A stretch of 64,000 nt of DNA from an uncultured Alphaproteobacteria bacterium (lineage in GTDB: Bacteria > Pseudomonadota > Alphaproteobacteria > HIMB59): the NCBI GenBank assembly GCA_902529795.1, contig CABZXY010000002.1, positions 1-64,000 of the forward strand. The letters are read 5' to 3'. Below, piece after piece: positions 52,460 through 61,592 of this stretch. The position numbers and the translations under genes were made by a program. Under the pieces are notes generated by a model that ran no database searches, had not been told where the DNA came from, and saw only the letters and a program-made list of their open reading frames with translations. How positions within the stretch are numbered: position 1 is the first letter of the stretch; each line of letters begins with the position of its first letter.

Positions 52460-53456
52460 CCCAAGAGCCTTTTTTGATTGATTTGAAAGTAGCATCTAAA
52501 ACTTTCATATTCTTTTTCGCATCTTTTAAATTGTAATCAACTTTAGTTTTTTTAATCAAGTGATCAGAAAAAGCTGTAGCCTGTTGTTCATATTGATCTG
52601 CTGCTGTAAAGACTTTTACTGTATTTTCTTTTCGATAAATTGATTGTCCATTATAAATCACCACAGTTGTAGGTTTAGAAGCAACAGCATTAAAAGGGTT
52701 TTCTACAACTATAGTTTTTTTGGTTCCTAAAATAATTACTTGTTGAGATACATTGCTTTGAGTAGCAACTGTATAAGAAGAAAAAATACCACCAAAATCT
52801 AGCATTACAGATGATAAGATATCTGTCTTAAATTTTTTATCCTTTATTGCAGTAGCCACAACTCTTTTAGGTTCCTTATCAGTAAGAAATCTAGAAATGA
52901 TTGTAGGGTAACAACCAATATCGTAAATAGCACCACCGCCATATTGTAAGATATTTCTGATATTCTTCGGGTCTTTATTTGAATAAGAAAAGACAGTAGA
53001 GATATTACTAATGCTTCCAATATTTCCATTTTTAATAAATTTTTTTATCCATTTCCATTGAGGGTGATGGCGCACCATAAAAGCCTCTTTAATGATAACT
53101 TTATTTTTTTTGGCTGATTTTATTAAGGGATCGATATCTTTTGCTTTAAGCGAAAGTGGTTTCTCTAAAAGAATATGTTTTCCATATGACGCTGCCTTTA
53201 AACTAGTTTTAATATGTAAATGATTTGGAAGAGGATTATAAACAATATCAATATCTGGGTCCTGATAAAGCTCTTCATAGGAGCCATAGCTCTTTGAGAT
53301 TTTTAATTTCTTACAAAGCGACTTTGCTTTTTTTAAATCTCTACTTGCAAGACCTAAAACTTTACTATTTGTAGATTTTTGGATAGCTGGAATGACATGC
53401 TCCCATCCAATTTTAGCAGTGCTAATGATACCCCAATTCACAATATTTTTTTTCAT
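52449..53456 (-). CDS. Gfo/Idh/MocA family oxidoreductase
   Basis: A 335-residue NAD(P)-dependent dehydrogenase with NWGIISTAKIGWEHVIPAI, LLEKPLSLKAKD (EKP motif, about residues 97-105), EAFMVRHHPQW and GGGAIYDIGCYPTIISRF. The motif spacing is like 1,5-anhydrofructose reductases, glucose-fructose oxidoreductases and dimeric dihydrodiol dehydrogenases. It stands alone on the minus strand, facing the ROK kinase gene across 96 nt. Confidence 0.85.
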   Translation of the reverse strand: MKKNIVNWGIISTAKIGWEHVIPAIQKSTNSKVLGLASRDLKKAKSLCKKLKISKSYGSYEELYQDPDIDIVYNPLPNHLHIKTSLKAASYGKHILLEKPLSLKAKDIDPLIKSAKKNKVIIKEAFMVRHHPQWKWIKKFIKNGNIGSISNISTVFSYSNKDPKNIRNILQYGGGAIYDIGCYPTIISRFLTDKEPKRVVATAIKDKKFKTDILSSVMLDFGGIFSSYTVATQSNVSQQVIILGTKKTIVVENPFNAVASKPTTVVIYNGQSIYRKENTVKVFTAADQYEQQATAFSDHLIKKTKVDYNLKDAKKNMKVLDATFKSIKKGSWVKV

Positions 53457-53552
53457 AGTTAAATTTTATCCTAATTTAAAAAAATTTGAAAAAAATTTGA
53501 CTGGACAATAAGAAACTTGAGAAAAGTTTAAATTGATATAAATGTTCATTAA

Positions 53553-54479
53553 ATGAGTGAAAAATTCAAAATTGGAATTGATTATGGTGGTACCAAAATT
53601 GAGGGTATCTTAATGGACCAATCAGGAAAAGAGGTTCTAAGAAAAAGATCTACATATGATAAAAATTATCAAAGTGGTCTAGACACCGTTAATTCACTTG
53701 TTGAGGAATTTGATCAATACAGCGGGTCAAAAAATACAGTTGGTATTTGCATCCCAGGTTTTTCGTCTTTGGAAACAGGGTTGGTAAATAATGCAAACTG
53801 TGTTTGGATTAATGACCAACCTTTTCAAAAAGATTTAGAGAAAACATTAAACAGAGAAGTAAGAATGATGAATGATGCTAATTGTTTTGCTTTATCTGAA
53901 GCTATTGATGGGTCTGGTTCCAATTATCGTTCTGTTTGGGGAATTATTATTGGATCTGGTTTTGGAGGCTCATTTGTATACAACAAAGAGGTTGTCGAGG
54001 GAGTGAATCAAGTAGCAGGAGATTGGGGGCATCAACCTTTGCCTTACCCTACCAAGGAAGAATATGATCTAAATGTTCAATGTAATGTTGGTAATTGTCA
54101 AAGACCTCTTTGTGCTGAACAATTCATTTCTGGAATTGGTTTTACTAAAATTTTTAATCAAAAATATGGAACAGATTTAAGAACACGTGAGATTGTTGCT
54201 CTTGAGGCTAACGGAGATGAACGAGCAAAAAAAGAATTTGAATTATATGAAGATAGGTTTGCACGTCTAATCGCAGTCATGATTGGCATAGTGGATCCAG
54301 ACGTAATAGTTTTAGGTGGAGGTATGTCAAATGTTGGAAGAATTTATGATAATATTCCAAAACTTCTTCCAAAATATACATTTAGTGATAAAGTGCGAAA
54401 CAAAGTTCTTCGAAATACTCATGGCGACTCTAGCGGCGTGCGTGGGGCAGCTTGGTTATGGGACTCAGATAAGTTTTAA
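53553..54479 (+). CDS. ROK-family sugar kinase (fructokinase-like)
   Basis: A 308-residue ROK kinase. The phosphate loop is IDYGGTKIEGILMD, the catalytic Asp is in MMNDANCFALSEA, the structural Zn site is spaced as in CNVGNCQRPLCAEQ, and the adenosine block is DPDVIVLGGGMSNV. It overlaps phosphofructokinase in a TAATG, so fructose is a natural substrate (fructose to F6P, then to F1,6BP). Glucose or mannose are also possible for ROK enzymes. Confidence 0.88.
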   Translation: MSEKFKIGIDYGGTKIEGILMDQSGKEVLRKRSTYDKNYQSGLDTVNSLVEEFDQYSGSKNTVGICIPGFSSLETGLVNNANCVWINDQPFQKDLEKTLNREVRMMNDANCFALSEAIDGSGSNYRSVWGIIIGSGFGGSFVYNKEVVEGVNQVAGDWGHQPLPYPTKEEYDLNVQCNVGNCQRPLCAEQFISGIGFTKIFNQKYGTDLRTREIVALEANGDERAKKEFELYEDRFARLIAVMIGIVDPDVIVLGGGMSNVGRIYDNIPKLLPKYTFSDKVRNKVLRNTHGDSSGVRGAAWLWDSDKF

Positions 54480-55561
54480 TGAAAAAAATAGGAATTTTAA
54501 CAAGTGGTGGTGATTGCGGCGGATTAAATGCAGCGGTTCGTTCTATTTTTTTTCGTGCTAAAAATACCTACGGCATGGAAGTTCTCGGAATTCGAGATGG
54601 TACTGTAGGCTTAATGCAACGACCAGTTGCATTTCTTCCTTTAGATTATCAAACATTCAGCGGCGCTCTATTAAGACAGGGTGGGACTTTTTTAGGAACA
54701 ACTAATAAAGGTAATCCATTTAAGTTCCCTATGGCCGATGGTTCTTTTAAAGATCGCTCTCAAGAAATTATAGATGGTTACCACGAACTAGGACTTGAGG
54801 GTTTAATTGTTATTGGTGGTGACGGAAGTATGGCAATTTTAACTGAAATTGCTAAGCGAGGTGATTTGAAGATAGTCGCTATTCCTAAAACTATTGATAA
54901 TGATGTCGGAGCCACAGAAAGTTCAATTGGCTTTAATACTGCGGTAAATGTCGCTACTCAAGCACTTGATAACCTTCAATCTACTGCAGCCAGTCATCAT
55001 AGAACAATGATTTTAGAAGTAATGGGAAGAGATGCTGGTCATATAGCTATTAATGCAGGTATTGCCGGTGGGGCTGATGTAATTTTAATTCCCGAGCTTA
55101 ATTACTCAATTAAAGGTGTGGTAAATAAGTTAACTGAAATAAAAAACAGAGGAGTTGTTCACTCTTTAATTATAGTTGCAGAAGCTGTCAAAACTGAAGA
55201 TGGAAAAACATATGAGTTTGAATTTGCTGATGGCCAAAAAAGACTTGGTGGCATTGGTGCTTATTTATCTGAAGCTATAATGAAAAATACGGATATAGAA
55301 TGCCGTGTAACTTCATTAGGTCACGTCCAGAGAGGTGCGCCTCCGACACCTAGAGATAGAATTTTAGCAAGTGCATTTGGTGTTTACGCTGTTGATTTAC
55401 TCGCTGAAGGTAAATTTGATCGTATGGTAGCATGGAGAGATCGAAAGGTAATTGATGTTCCAATCTCTGAAGGTATTTCTACCTATAAAGTTGTTGATCG
55501 TACCGACCCTCTCATTGAAACTGCATTAGCACTCGGCGTGTACGTCGGTGATATTTCTTAA
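54479..55561 (+). CDS. pfkA: 6-phosphofructokinase
   Basis: A 360-residue phosphofructokinase. Phosphoryl-donor residues are GGDGS (113-117), with Gly where pyrophosphate-dependent enzymes have Asp, and PKTIDND (136-142), with Lys137 where E. coli ATP-PFK has Gly. This mixed pattern is known in some ATP-dependent long PFKs. Substrate segments are MEVMGRDAGHIA-like (MILEVMGRDAGHIAI), VTSLGHVQRGAPP and NTAVNVATQALDN. It is coupled to the ROK kinase gene. Confidence 0.92.
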   Translation: MKKIGILTSGGDCGGLNAAVRSIFFRAKNTYGMEVLGIRDGTVGLMQRPVAFLPLDYQTFSGALLRQGGTFLGTTNKGNPFKFPMADGSFKDRSQEIIDGYHELGLEGLIVIGGDGSMAILTEIAKRGDLKIVAIPKTIDNDVGATESSIGFNTAVNVATQALDNLQSTAASHHRTMILEVMGRDAGHIAINAGIAGGADVILIPELNYSIKGVVNKLTEIKNRGVVHSLIIVAEAVKTEDGKTYEFEFADGQKRLGGIGAYLSEAIMKNTDIECRVTSLGHVQRGAPPTPRDRILASAFGVYAVDLLAEGKFDRMVAWRDRKVIDVPISEGISTYKVVDRTDPLIETALALGVYVGDIS

Positions 55562-56392
55562 TTGTTTGTACCTATATCACAGATAGAAAATTTAAACCAA
55601 TTTAAAAAAGAAATTTTTAATGGCAAAATTTATGTTTTTGAAAAATCTAAAATTACAAGTCAATTAGTAGATCAAATTAAAAAAAAAATTGGGATTGATT
55701 ACTCTGGGGAATTAGAAAAGTTACATCATCTTTCTAATTGTGAGGAAATAAGCACCCATTTAGTTGCTAAACTAAAAAATACAGAAATTTTTAAAAACTT
55801 ATTTTATGAATTCCTACACTCTATAAATTTTTTACAAGGAGAGAGTTATTGGGATAAGTTTGTTGTTCGTGTTGCGCCAGCTAAAAATAAATTTAAATAT
55901 CGAGAAGCATCAAGAATAGGAGTGCATCGAGATACTTGGGGCACCAACATTCACCAACAAATAAATTGGTGGGCACCAATCAGCTCAATTGAGGAGACGA
56001 ACACCATGGTTTTTTTTCCTGATTATTTTGATCGACCTGTTAAAAACTCTACTGGCTCTTGGGATTTAAATATCTATTTAGAGAATCGAAAAAAAGGAGA
56101 TTTTTCCTATCCCTCAGCCCCAGAATTACTAGATAAACTACCAGAAAATGTAAGAATTTTGCCCGTTACTATTAAACCTGGGGAAATCTTGTGCTTTTCT
56201 GGAAGTCATCTTCATAGCTCCTCAAAACACAAATCTGAAAATACTAGATTTAGCTATGAAATTAGGACAGTTTGTCAAGACGACCTGGACTCCAAAAATG
56301 AGGCGCCCAACATCGATTGTGAATTAAAATGGCAATTTCCCAAAATTTTTCGAAATATGAAAGACAATTCGCCAATGAAAATAACTAGCTGA
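55562..56392 (+). CDS. Possible Fe(II)/2-oxoglutarate-dependent oxygenase-like protein
   Basis: A 276-residue protein I cannot name further. It has a candidate facial triad: HxD as His122 and Asp124 in RIGVHRDTWGTN, with a distal His216 or His218 in FSGSHLHSSSKH. An Arg in NTRFSYEIRTV could bind 2-oxoglutarate. A double-stranded beta-helix fold with these motifs is typical of phytanoyl-CoA-dioxygenase-like enzymes. It starts at a TTG directly after the PFK stop and ends 28 nt before soxB, so it may act with the sarcosine-oxidation genes. Function is inferred. Confidence 0.55.
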   Translation: MFVPISQIENLNQFKKEIFNGKIYVFEKSKITSQLVDQIKKKIGIDYSGELEKLHHLSNCEEISTHLVAKLKNTEIFKNLFYEFLHSINFLQGESYWDKFVVRVAPAKNKFKYREASRIGVHRDTWGTNIHQQINWWAPISSIEETNTMVFFPDYFDRPVKNSTGSWDLNIYLENRKKGDFSYPSAPELLDKLPENVRILPVTIKPGEILCFSGSHLHSSSKHKSENTRFSYEIRTVCQDDLDSKNEAPNIDCELKWQFPKIFRNMKDNSPMKITS

Positions 56393-56420
56393 ATAAATAT
56401 TTTTTTGTTAATTTTCATTC

Positions 56421-57671
56421 GTGAAGAAAAATTATTCTATCTTTAGTATTGCAAGAAACGCTCTTTCAGGACACAAAAACTGGCCTAAAATGTGGCGTAG
56501 TCCTGAGCCTAGAGAATTTTATGATGCTATTATAATAGGTGGAGGAGGTCACGGATTAGGAACCGCTTACTATTTAGCAAAAGAACATGGATTAAAAAAT
56601 ATTGCTTTAATAGAAAAAGGCTGGCTTGGTGGAGGCAACACAGGTCGTAATACTACTATTATCCGTTCAAATTATTTATGGGATGATAGTGCTCACTTAT
56701 ATGAGCATTCTCTGAAGCTTTGGGAAAATCTTTCCCAAGAACTCAATTACAATGTGATGTTTAGCCAAAGAGGTGTGATGAATTTAGCTCACAATGAACA
56801 TGATATTAAAGAAATTAAAAGACGTGTAAGCGCTAATAATTTAAACGGTATCGACTCTGAATGGTTGTCTAAAGAAGAAATTCAAAAAATGGTACCTATT
56901 ATGAATACAGATAATCTTAGATATCCAGTTCTTGGTGCTTCATTTCAACCTCGAGGAGGTGTGGCTCGTCATGATGCTATTGCCTGGGGTTTTGCGATGC
57001 GTGCAGATGAAATGGGTGTTGACATCATTCAAAATTGTGAGGCAAAACAAATTAGAACTAAAAATGGGAAAATTGAAGGAGTTGAAACTTCAAAAGGATT
57101 TATTAGAGCTAACAAAATTGGTGTTGTGGCTTCGGGTCATACGGGTGTTCTGGCGGAGACTGCTGGAGTAAGACTTCCACTTCAAAGCAAACCTCTTCAA
57201 GCCCTTGTCTCTGAACCTATTAAACCAATTATTAATACTGTTGTCATGTCATCAGCAGTTCATGCTTATGTTAGTCAATCAGATAAAGGGGAGCTAGTGA
57301 TTGGAGCAGGAACAGATAGTTACAATTCTTTTACCCAAAGAGGAGGGTTTAATATTATTGAAGAAACAATTCGAGCGATGGTAGAGCTCTACCCTGTTTT
57401 TGGTAAGATGAAAATGCTTAGACAATGGGGTGGAATTGTTGATATTTGTCCTGATGCAAGTCCCATAATAAGTAAATGCGATGTTGAGGGATTATTTTTT
57501 AATTGTGGTTGGGGGACAGGTGGTTTTAAAGCAACACCAGGCAGTGCAAATGTATTTGCTCATACAATTGCCAAAAATGAGCCTCATCAAATTAATGCCG
57601 CATTTAATTTAGACCGTTTTGCAAGTGGTAAATTAGTTGATGAACATGGGGCTGCAGCAGTAGCTCATTAA
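56421..57671 (+). CDS. soxB: Sarcosine oxidase, beta subunit
   Basis: A 416-residue flavoprotein subunit of heterotetrameric sarcosine oxidase, which demethylates N-methylglycine to glycine. It has the N-terminal [22 protein letters not shown] extension, FAD motif [17 protein letters not shown] and [10 protein letters not shown]. His184, in [13 protein letters not shown], matches the family's covalent FMN-binding His. The C-terminal [13 protein letters not shown] block is also typical. The GTG start is supported by the family N-terminus. It is the first of four co-directional sox genes. Confidence 0.95.
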   Translation: MKKNYSIFSIARNALSGHKNWPKMWRSPEPREFYDAIIIGGGGHGLGTAYYLAKEHGLKNIALIEKGWLGGGNTGRNTTIIRSNYLWDDSAHLYEHSLKLWENLSQELNYNVMFSQRGVMNLAHNEHDIKEIKRRVSANNLNGIDSEWLSKEEIQKMVPIMNTDNLRYPVLGASFQPRGGVARHDAIAWGFAMRADEMGVDIIQNCEAKQIRTKNGKIEGVETSKGFIRANKIGVVASGHTGVLAETAGVRLPLQSKPLQALVSEPIKPIINTVVMSSAVHAYVSQSDKGELVIGAGTDSYNSFTQRGGFNIIEETIRAMVELYPVFGKMKMLRQWGGIVDICPDASPIISKCDVEGLFFNCGWGTGGFKATPGSANVFAHTIAKNEPHQINAAFNLDRFASGKLVDEHGAAAVAH

Positions 57672-57677
57672 AATTCA

Positions 57678-58028
57678 ATGTTAGTGATAGACTGCCCTTA
57701 TTGCGGACCAAGAGACCAATCCGAATTTTCCAACGGCGGTGAGGCGCACGTTAAACGCCCAGATGGGTCACAAGATATAAGTGATCGAGAATGGGGAGAA
57801 TATGTTTTCATTCGATCCAATCCAAAAGGTCTATTTTATGAGAGATGGGTCCATTCTCATGGATGTCGTAAATGGTTTAACTGTGTTCGTGATACCTCAA
57901 CTGATGAAATTTTAGAAATTTATAAATTAGATGACCCACAACCGCCTTTGAAAAAATTTGAAAATAAAATTAAAACTCCATCTGGAGAGCCAGATGTGGG
58001 TTCAGGTAATTTTACTGTAAAGAAATGA
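57678..58028 (+). CDS. soxD: Sarcosine oxidase, delta subunit
   Basis: A 116-residue Zn-binding small subunit. The expected ligands are present at C6 and C9 (DCPYCGPRDQSEF) and H59 and C63 (VHSHGCRKWFN), the exact spacing of characterised delta subunits. It overlaps soxA by 4 nt. It stabilises the alpha-beta-gamma-delta complex. Confidence 0.95.
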   Translation: MLVIDCPYCGPRDQSEFSNGGEAHVKRPDGSQDISDREWGEYVFIRSNPKGLFYERWVHSHGCRKWFNCVRDTSTDEILEIYKLDDPQPPLKKFENKIKTPSGEPDVGSGNFTVKK

Positions 58029-61003
58029 TCGAACTTAATAATCAAAATAGTCCGTTCATTCATTTTCATCAGAAGATTAGCTTCAAATTTGATGGAATAA
58101 AATATTTTGGATATAAAGGAGATACGATTGCAAGTGCCCTATTTCGAAATGGAATAAAATTAATTGGAAGAAGTTTTAAATATCACCGACCCCGAGGAAT
58201 TTATACTTGTGGCATTGAGGAGCCTAACGCTCTTGTTCAAATTATAAGTGAGTATTCAGAACCAAACGTACGAGCAACTGTAAAAAAAATTTACGAAGGG
58301 ATGGAAGTAGAGAGTCAAAATCGATGGCCATCACTCGATTTTGATATTGGCAGTATCAATAATGTATTTTCGCCTCTTTTCTCTGCTGGGTTTTACTACA
58401 AAACTTTTATGGGACCACATAAAAGTTTTTGGAAAAAAATTTACGAACCTGTTATCAGAAAAGCTGCGGGTCTTGGAAAGCCCCCTAAAGAGTTTAAAGC
58501 GATTAGCTCTCATCTCCACCATAACGTTGACATTGTCATTGTAGGCGGTGGTCTCAATGGTTTGCTAGCAGCAGTCTCACTTCTTAATACAAACTATGAC
58601 GTTTTATTGATTGAAAGTGACAATCAATTAGGTGGGATATTAAATAATTCATCAAAGATAAATGAAATTAATGGCAAACCATCTCAAGAATGGATTAAAG
58701 AAACTATTGAAAACATTGAGAATTCTAAGAATATTAAAATTTTAAAAAATACTCTTGTAACTACATATAATTATATCAATCACCTTATTGCGGTTGAAGA
58801 TAAATATGTAGGAGCCAAGCCTACTGAGGATAAAGTCAATAGCACTCTTCATAAAATTAGAACTGAACATGTGATTCTTAGTAACGGTCACATTGAGCGT
58901 TTTTTATCTTTTCAAAATAATGATCTTCCTGGAATTATGCTGGGTGCTTCATTTGAAAAATATATTTGTCGATATGGAGTAATACCGTCAAAAGAGCCAG
59001 TAATTTTTAGTAACAACTCAAACTCCAACAGCTTAGTGCAAACACTTCTAGAATTAAATATTAAGCCAAAAGCCTATATTGACTCTAGGTCAGGTGAACA
59101 AATAGAAGGACAATTGTTTGATTTAATCAGAAAGAACGACATACCTTTATATACTAATGCACAAGTTAAGGCTGCATATGGTAATAAAAAATTAGAGAAA
59201 ATAATTGTTGAGGATAGTTCTGGTGGAACAAGCGAAATTGCTACAGATTTTTTATGTGTTTCTGGAGGAATAAATCCGGATGTGCATCTTTTCACACAAT
59301 CAAAAGGTTTGCTTGACTGGGATGAAAAAGATCTTACTTATAAACCCTCTACTCCTTTCCAAAATACTATCACTTTAGGTTCGGCTAGTGGTCAATTTAA
59401 TCTAGAAGAAGTTGAAAATGAGATAAATAAAAAGTTAAAAATTTTTAGCCCAAATAAAATAAAAATAAAAATTAAATCAAGCACAGCAAATGAATATCAA
59501 ATACAAAAGCTTTGGGAAGTAGCTGCCCATAAATCATCAATGTGGTCTAAATCATTTATTGATTTACAAAATGATGTTACCACAAAAGATATCAGACAGG
59601 CAATTTCAGAGGGTTTTGATCGTATCGAGCATCTTAAAAGATTTACAACTAATAGCATGGGAACTGACCAAGGAAAAATTAGTAGTATTAATGCCCTAGG
59701 CATTGTTTCTGATCTTTTAGACAAAAAAGTAAACGAGGTTGGGACAACGATTTATCGACCACCATATGCGCCTCTTAGTTTTGCAGCTATCGCTGGTAGA
59801 AATTCATATGAATTTTATGACCCTGAGAGAAAGTCACCCATTCATCAATGGCATATTAAAAATGGTGCGGTTTTTGAAGATGTAGGTCAATGGAAAAGAC
59901 CATGGTATTTTCCAAATTCAAAATCAGAGTCAATGCATGATGCTGTTCAAAGGGAAAGTAAAAACGTTCGTGAAAATGCTGGTGTTTTAGATGGAAGCAC
60001 TCTGGGAAAGATTGAGATTAAAGGAAAAGATGCCCTTAATTTTATGAATTTAATTTACACAAATAGCTTTACAAAAATGAAGCCTGGGTCTGCCCGCTAC
60101 GCTTTGATGTTAGGCGAAGATGGAATGGTTAAAGATGATGGGATTATATGTAAAATTTCTGATGAACACTTCATTGCTACTACTACAACTGGTGGAGCCG
60201 CAAATGTCTTAGCATGCATGGAAGAATATGCTCAAACAGAATGGCCAAATTTAAAAGTTTACATGAATTCGATCACTGAACAGTTTGCTACATTTAATAT
60301 TAGCGGACCAAAAACTCGTGAAATCATGAGTAAAGTTTTTTCCGAGATTGATTTTTCTAATGAAGCTTTTCCTTTTATGACTTTTCAATTCCATGAGTTT
60401 GAGAAGACCCAAATAAGAATTATGCGTGCCAGTTTTACAGGAGAAATGGGTTATGAAATCTATGTGCCTGCTAGTTCCGCTCTTAAAATTTGGGAGAGAA
60501 TTCATGAATATGGAAAAGAGTTTGGTTTAATACCATATGGAACCGAAACAATGCACCTTCTTAGAGCGGAAAAAGGATATATCATAGTAGGTCAAGATAC
60601 AGATGGCTCTATTACTCCAATAGACTTAGGGTTAAATTGGATGATTGGAAAAAACAAAATTGATTTTCTTGGAAAAAGGTCTCTTACTCGTTCTGATACT
60701 GTTCGTTCAGATCGTAAACAACTTGTGGGCATCATGCCTACAAATAAAGAAGATCAAATTCAAGAAGGACAACATATTCTATTACAAGAAACCATAGAGA
60801 CTCCAGTCCCAATGCTAGGGCATATAACTTCAAGTTATCACAGTCCTACAATGGGCCATACTTTTGGACTAGCAGTAATCAAAGATGGTCATAGCCTAAT
60901 TGGCACCAAAGCTTTTGCTTCTACTTCTGATCAAAAAACAATTCCTATCGATATCGTTAAACCAATTTTCTATGATGAAAAAAACGAAAGGCTTGTTTCG
61001 TGA
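58025..61003 (+). CDS. soxA: Sarcosine oxidase, alpha subunit
   Basis: A 992-residue subunit of normal family length. The N-terminal ferredoxin-like domain carries SFKYHRPRGIYTCGIEEPNA, an NAD-binding Rossmann domain begins VDIVIVGGGLNGLLAAVSLL (about residue 172), and the C-terminal third is a GcvT-like tetrahydrofolate-binding domain (FTGEMGYEIYVPASSALKIWE; LLRAEKGYIIVGQDTDG). It passes the methyl group to tetrahydrofolate as methylene-THF. The stop overlaps the GTG of soxG. Confidence 0.95.
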   Translation: MIELNNQNSPFIHFHQKISFKFDGIKYFGYKGDTIASALFRNGIKLIGRSFKYHRPRGIYTCGIEEPNALVQIISEYSEPNVRATVKKIYEGMEVESQNRWPSLDFDIGSINNVFSPLFSAGFYYKTFMGPHKSFWKKIYEPVIRKAAGLGKPPKEFKAISSHLHHNVDIVIVGGGLNGLLAAVSLLNTNYDVLLIESDNQLGGILNNSSKINEINGKPSQEWIKETIENIENSKNIKILKNTLVTTYNYINHLIAVEDKYVGAKPTEDKVNSTLHKIRTEHVILSNGHIERFLSFQNNDLPGIMLGASFEKYICRYGVIPSKEPVIFSNNSNSNSLVQTLLELNIKPKAYIDSRSGEQIEGQLFDLIRKNDIPLYTNAQVKAAYGNKKLEKIIVEDSSGGTSEIATDFLCVSGGINPDVHLFTQSKGLLDWDEKDLTYKPSTPFQNTITLGSASGQFNLEEVENEINKKLKIFSPNKIKIKIKSSTANEYQIQKLWEVAAHKSSMWSKSFIDLQNDVTTKDIRQAISEGFDRIEHLKRFTTNSMGTDQGKISSINALGIVSDLLDKKVNEVGTTIYRPPYAPLSFAAIAGRNSYEFYDPERKSPIHQWHIKNGAVFEDVGQWKRPWYFPNSKSESMHDAVQRESKNVRENAGVLDGSTLGKIEIKGKDALNFMNLIYTNSFTKMKPGSARYALMLGEDGMVKDDGIICKISDEHFIATTTTGGAANVLACMEEYAQTEWPNLKVYMNSITEQFATFNISGPKTREIMSKVFSEIDFSNEAFPFMTFQFHEFEKTQIRIMRASFTGEMGYEIYVPASSALKIWERIHEYGKEFGLIPYGTETMHLLRAEKGYIIVGQDTDGSITPIDLGLNWMIGKNKIDFLGKRSLTRSDTVRSDRKQLVGIMPTNKEDQIQEGQHILLQETIETPVPMLGHITSSYHSPTMGHTFGLAVIKDGHSLIGTKAFASTSDQKTIPIDIVKPIFYDEKNERLVS

Positions 61004-61521
61004 GAGAAGTTATTCGTTCTAACGATGTTGAGATTAAAACTTTTTCAACCCACCAAATAATTATTAGAGGATCGGGCAATTCCGAGTTTAACAATATATT
61101 AAACAAAAAACTGAAGTTACTACCGCCTTCGGACAATCTAAGGATAGTATCTGATGATAATCATATTTTAGCAAAAATGTCCTTTGACCAATGGAATTTG
61201 ATTTTCCTCAATGACAATAAGAATTTTAAAGTTCAGAAAATTTGTGAGGATTTCAATGAAAAAGCATCTATTTTGGCAACTAATTTCTCTGATGCTCAGG
61301 TTTTTTTTCAAATCGGTGGGAACAACACCTTTTATACGTTGAATAAATTGACTCATTTCGATTTTAGAGAAAAGAATTTCAAAGCTATGACTGCAGCTCA
61401 AACACTAGTCGCTAGAATAGACTGTAATATTTATAGATTAGAAAATCATATGCTAATTAGTTGTAATCGATCTTTTGCTGATTATTTTGAAGATCGATTA
61501 ATTGACGCAGTAAATTTCTAG
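61000..61521 (+). CDS. soxG: Sarcosine oxidase, gamma subunit
   Basis: A 173-residue gamma subunit starting at a GTG that overlaps the soxA stop by 4 nt. Its recognisable features are the GcvT-like fold segments near the C-terminus (QTLVARIDCNIYRLE, ISCNRSFADYFEDRLIDA). Sequence conservation in this subunit is low; position in the soxBDAG order makes the call secure. Confidence 0.88.
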   Translation: MREVIRSNDVEIKTFSTHQIIIRGSGNSEFNNILNKKLKLLPPSDNLRIVSDDNHILAKMSFDQWNLIFLNDNKNFKVQKICEDFNEKASILATNFSDAQVFFQIGGNNTFYTLNKLTHFDFREKNFKAMTAAQTLVARIDCNIYRLENHMLISCNRSFADYFEDRLIDAVNF

Positions 61522-61592
61522 TTTTTTTTTCGTATTGACATCAAAATTTTGAACTGATTAGCTATTTCTAACATCTAATATGTGGAGGGGAA

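Noticed and set aside
61522-61592. Glycine riboswitch before the dimethylglycine-dehydrogenase-like gene
   Set aside because: The gap is only 71 nt and shows no tandem aptamer-like GC-rich helices.
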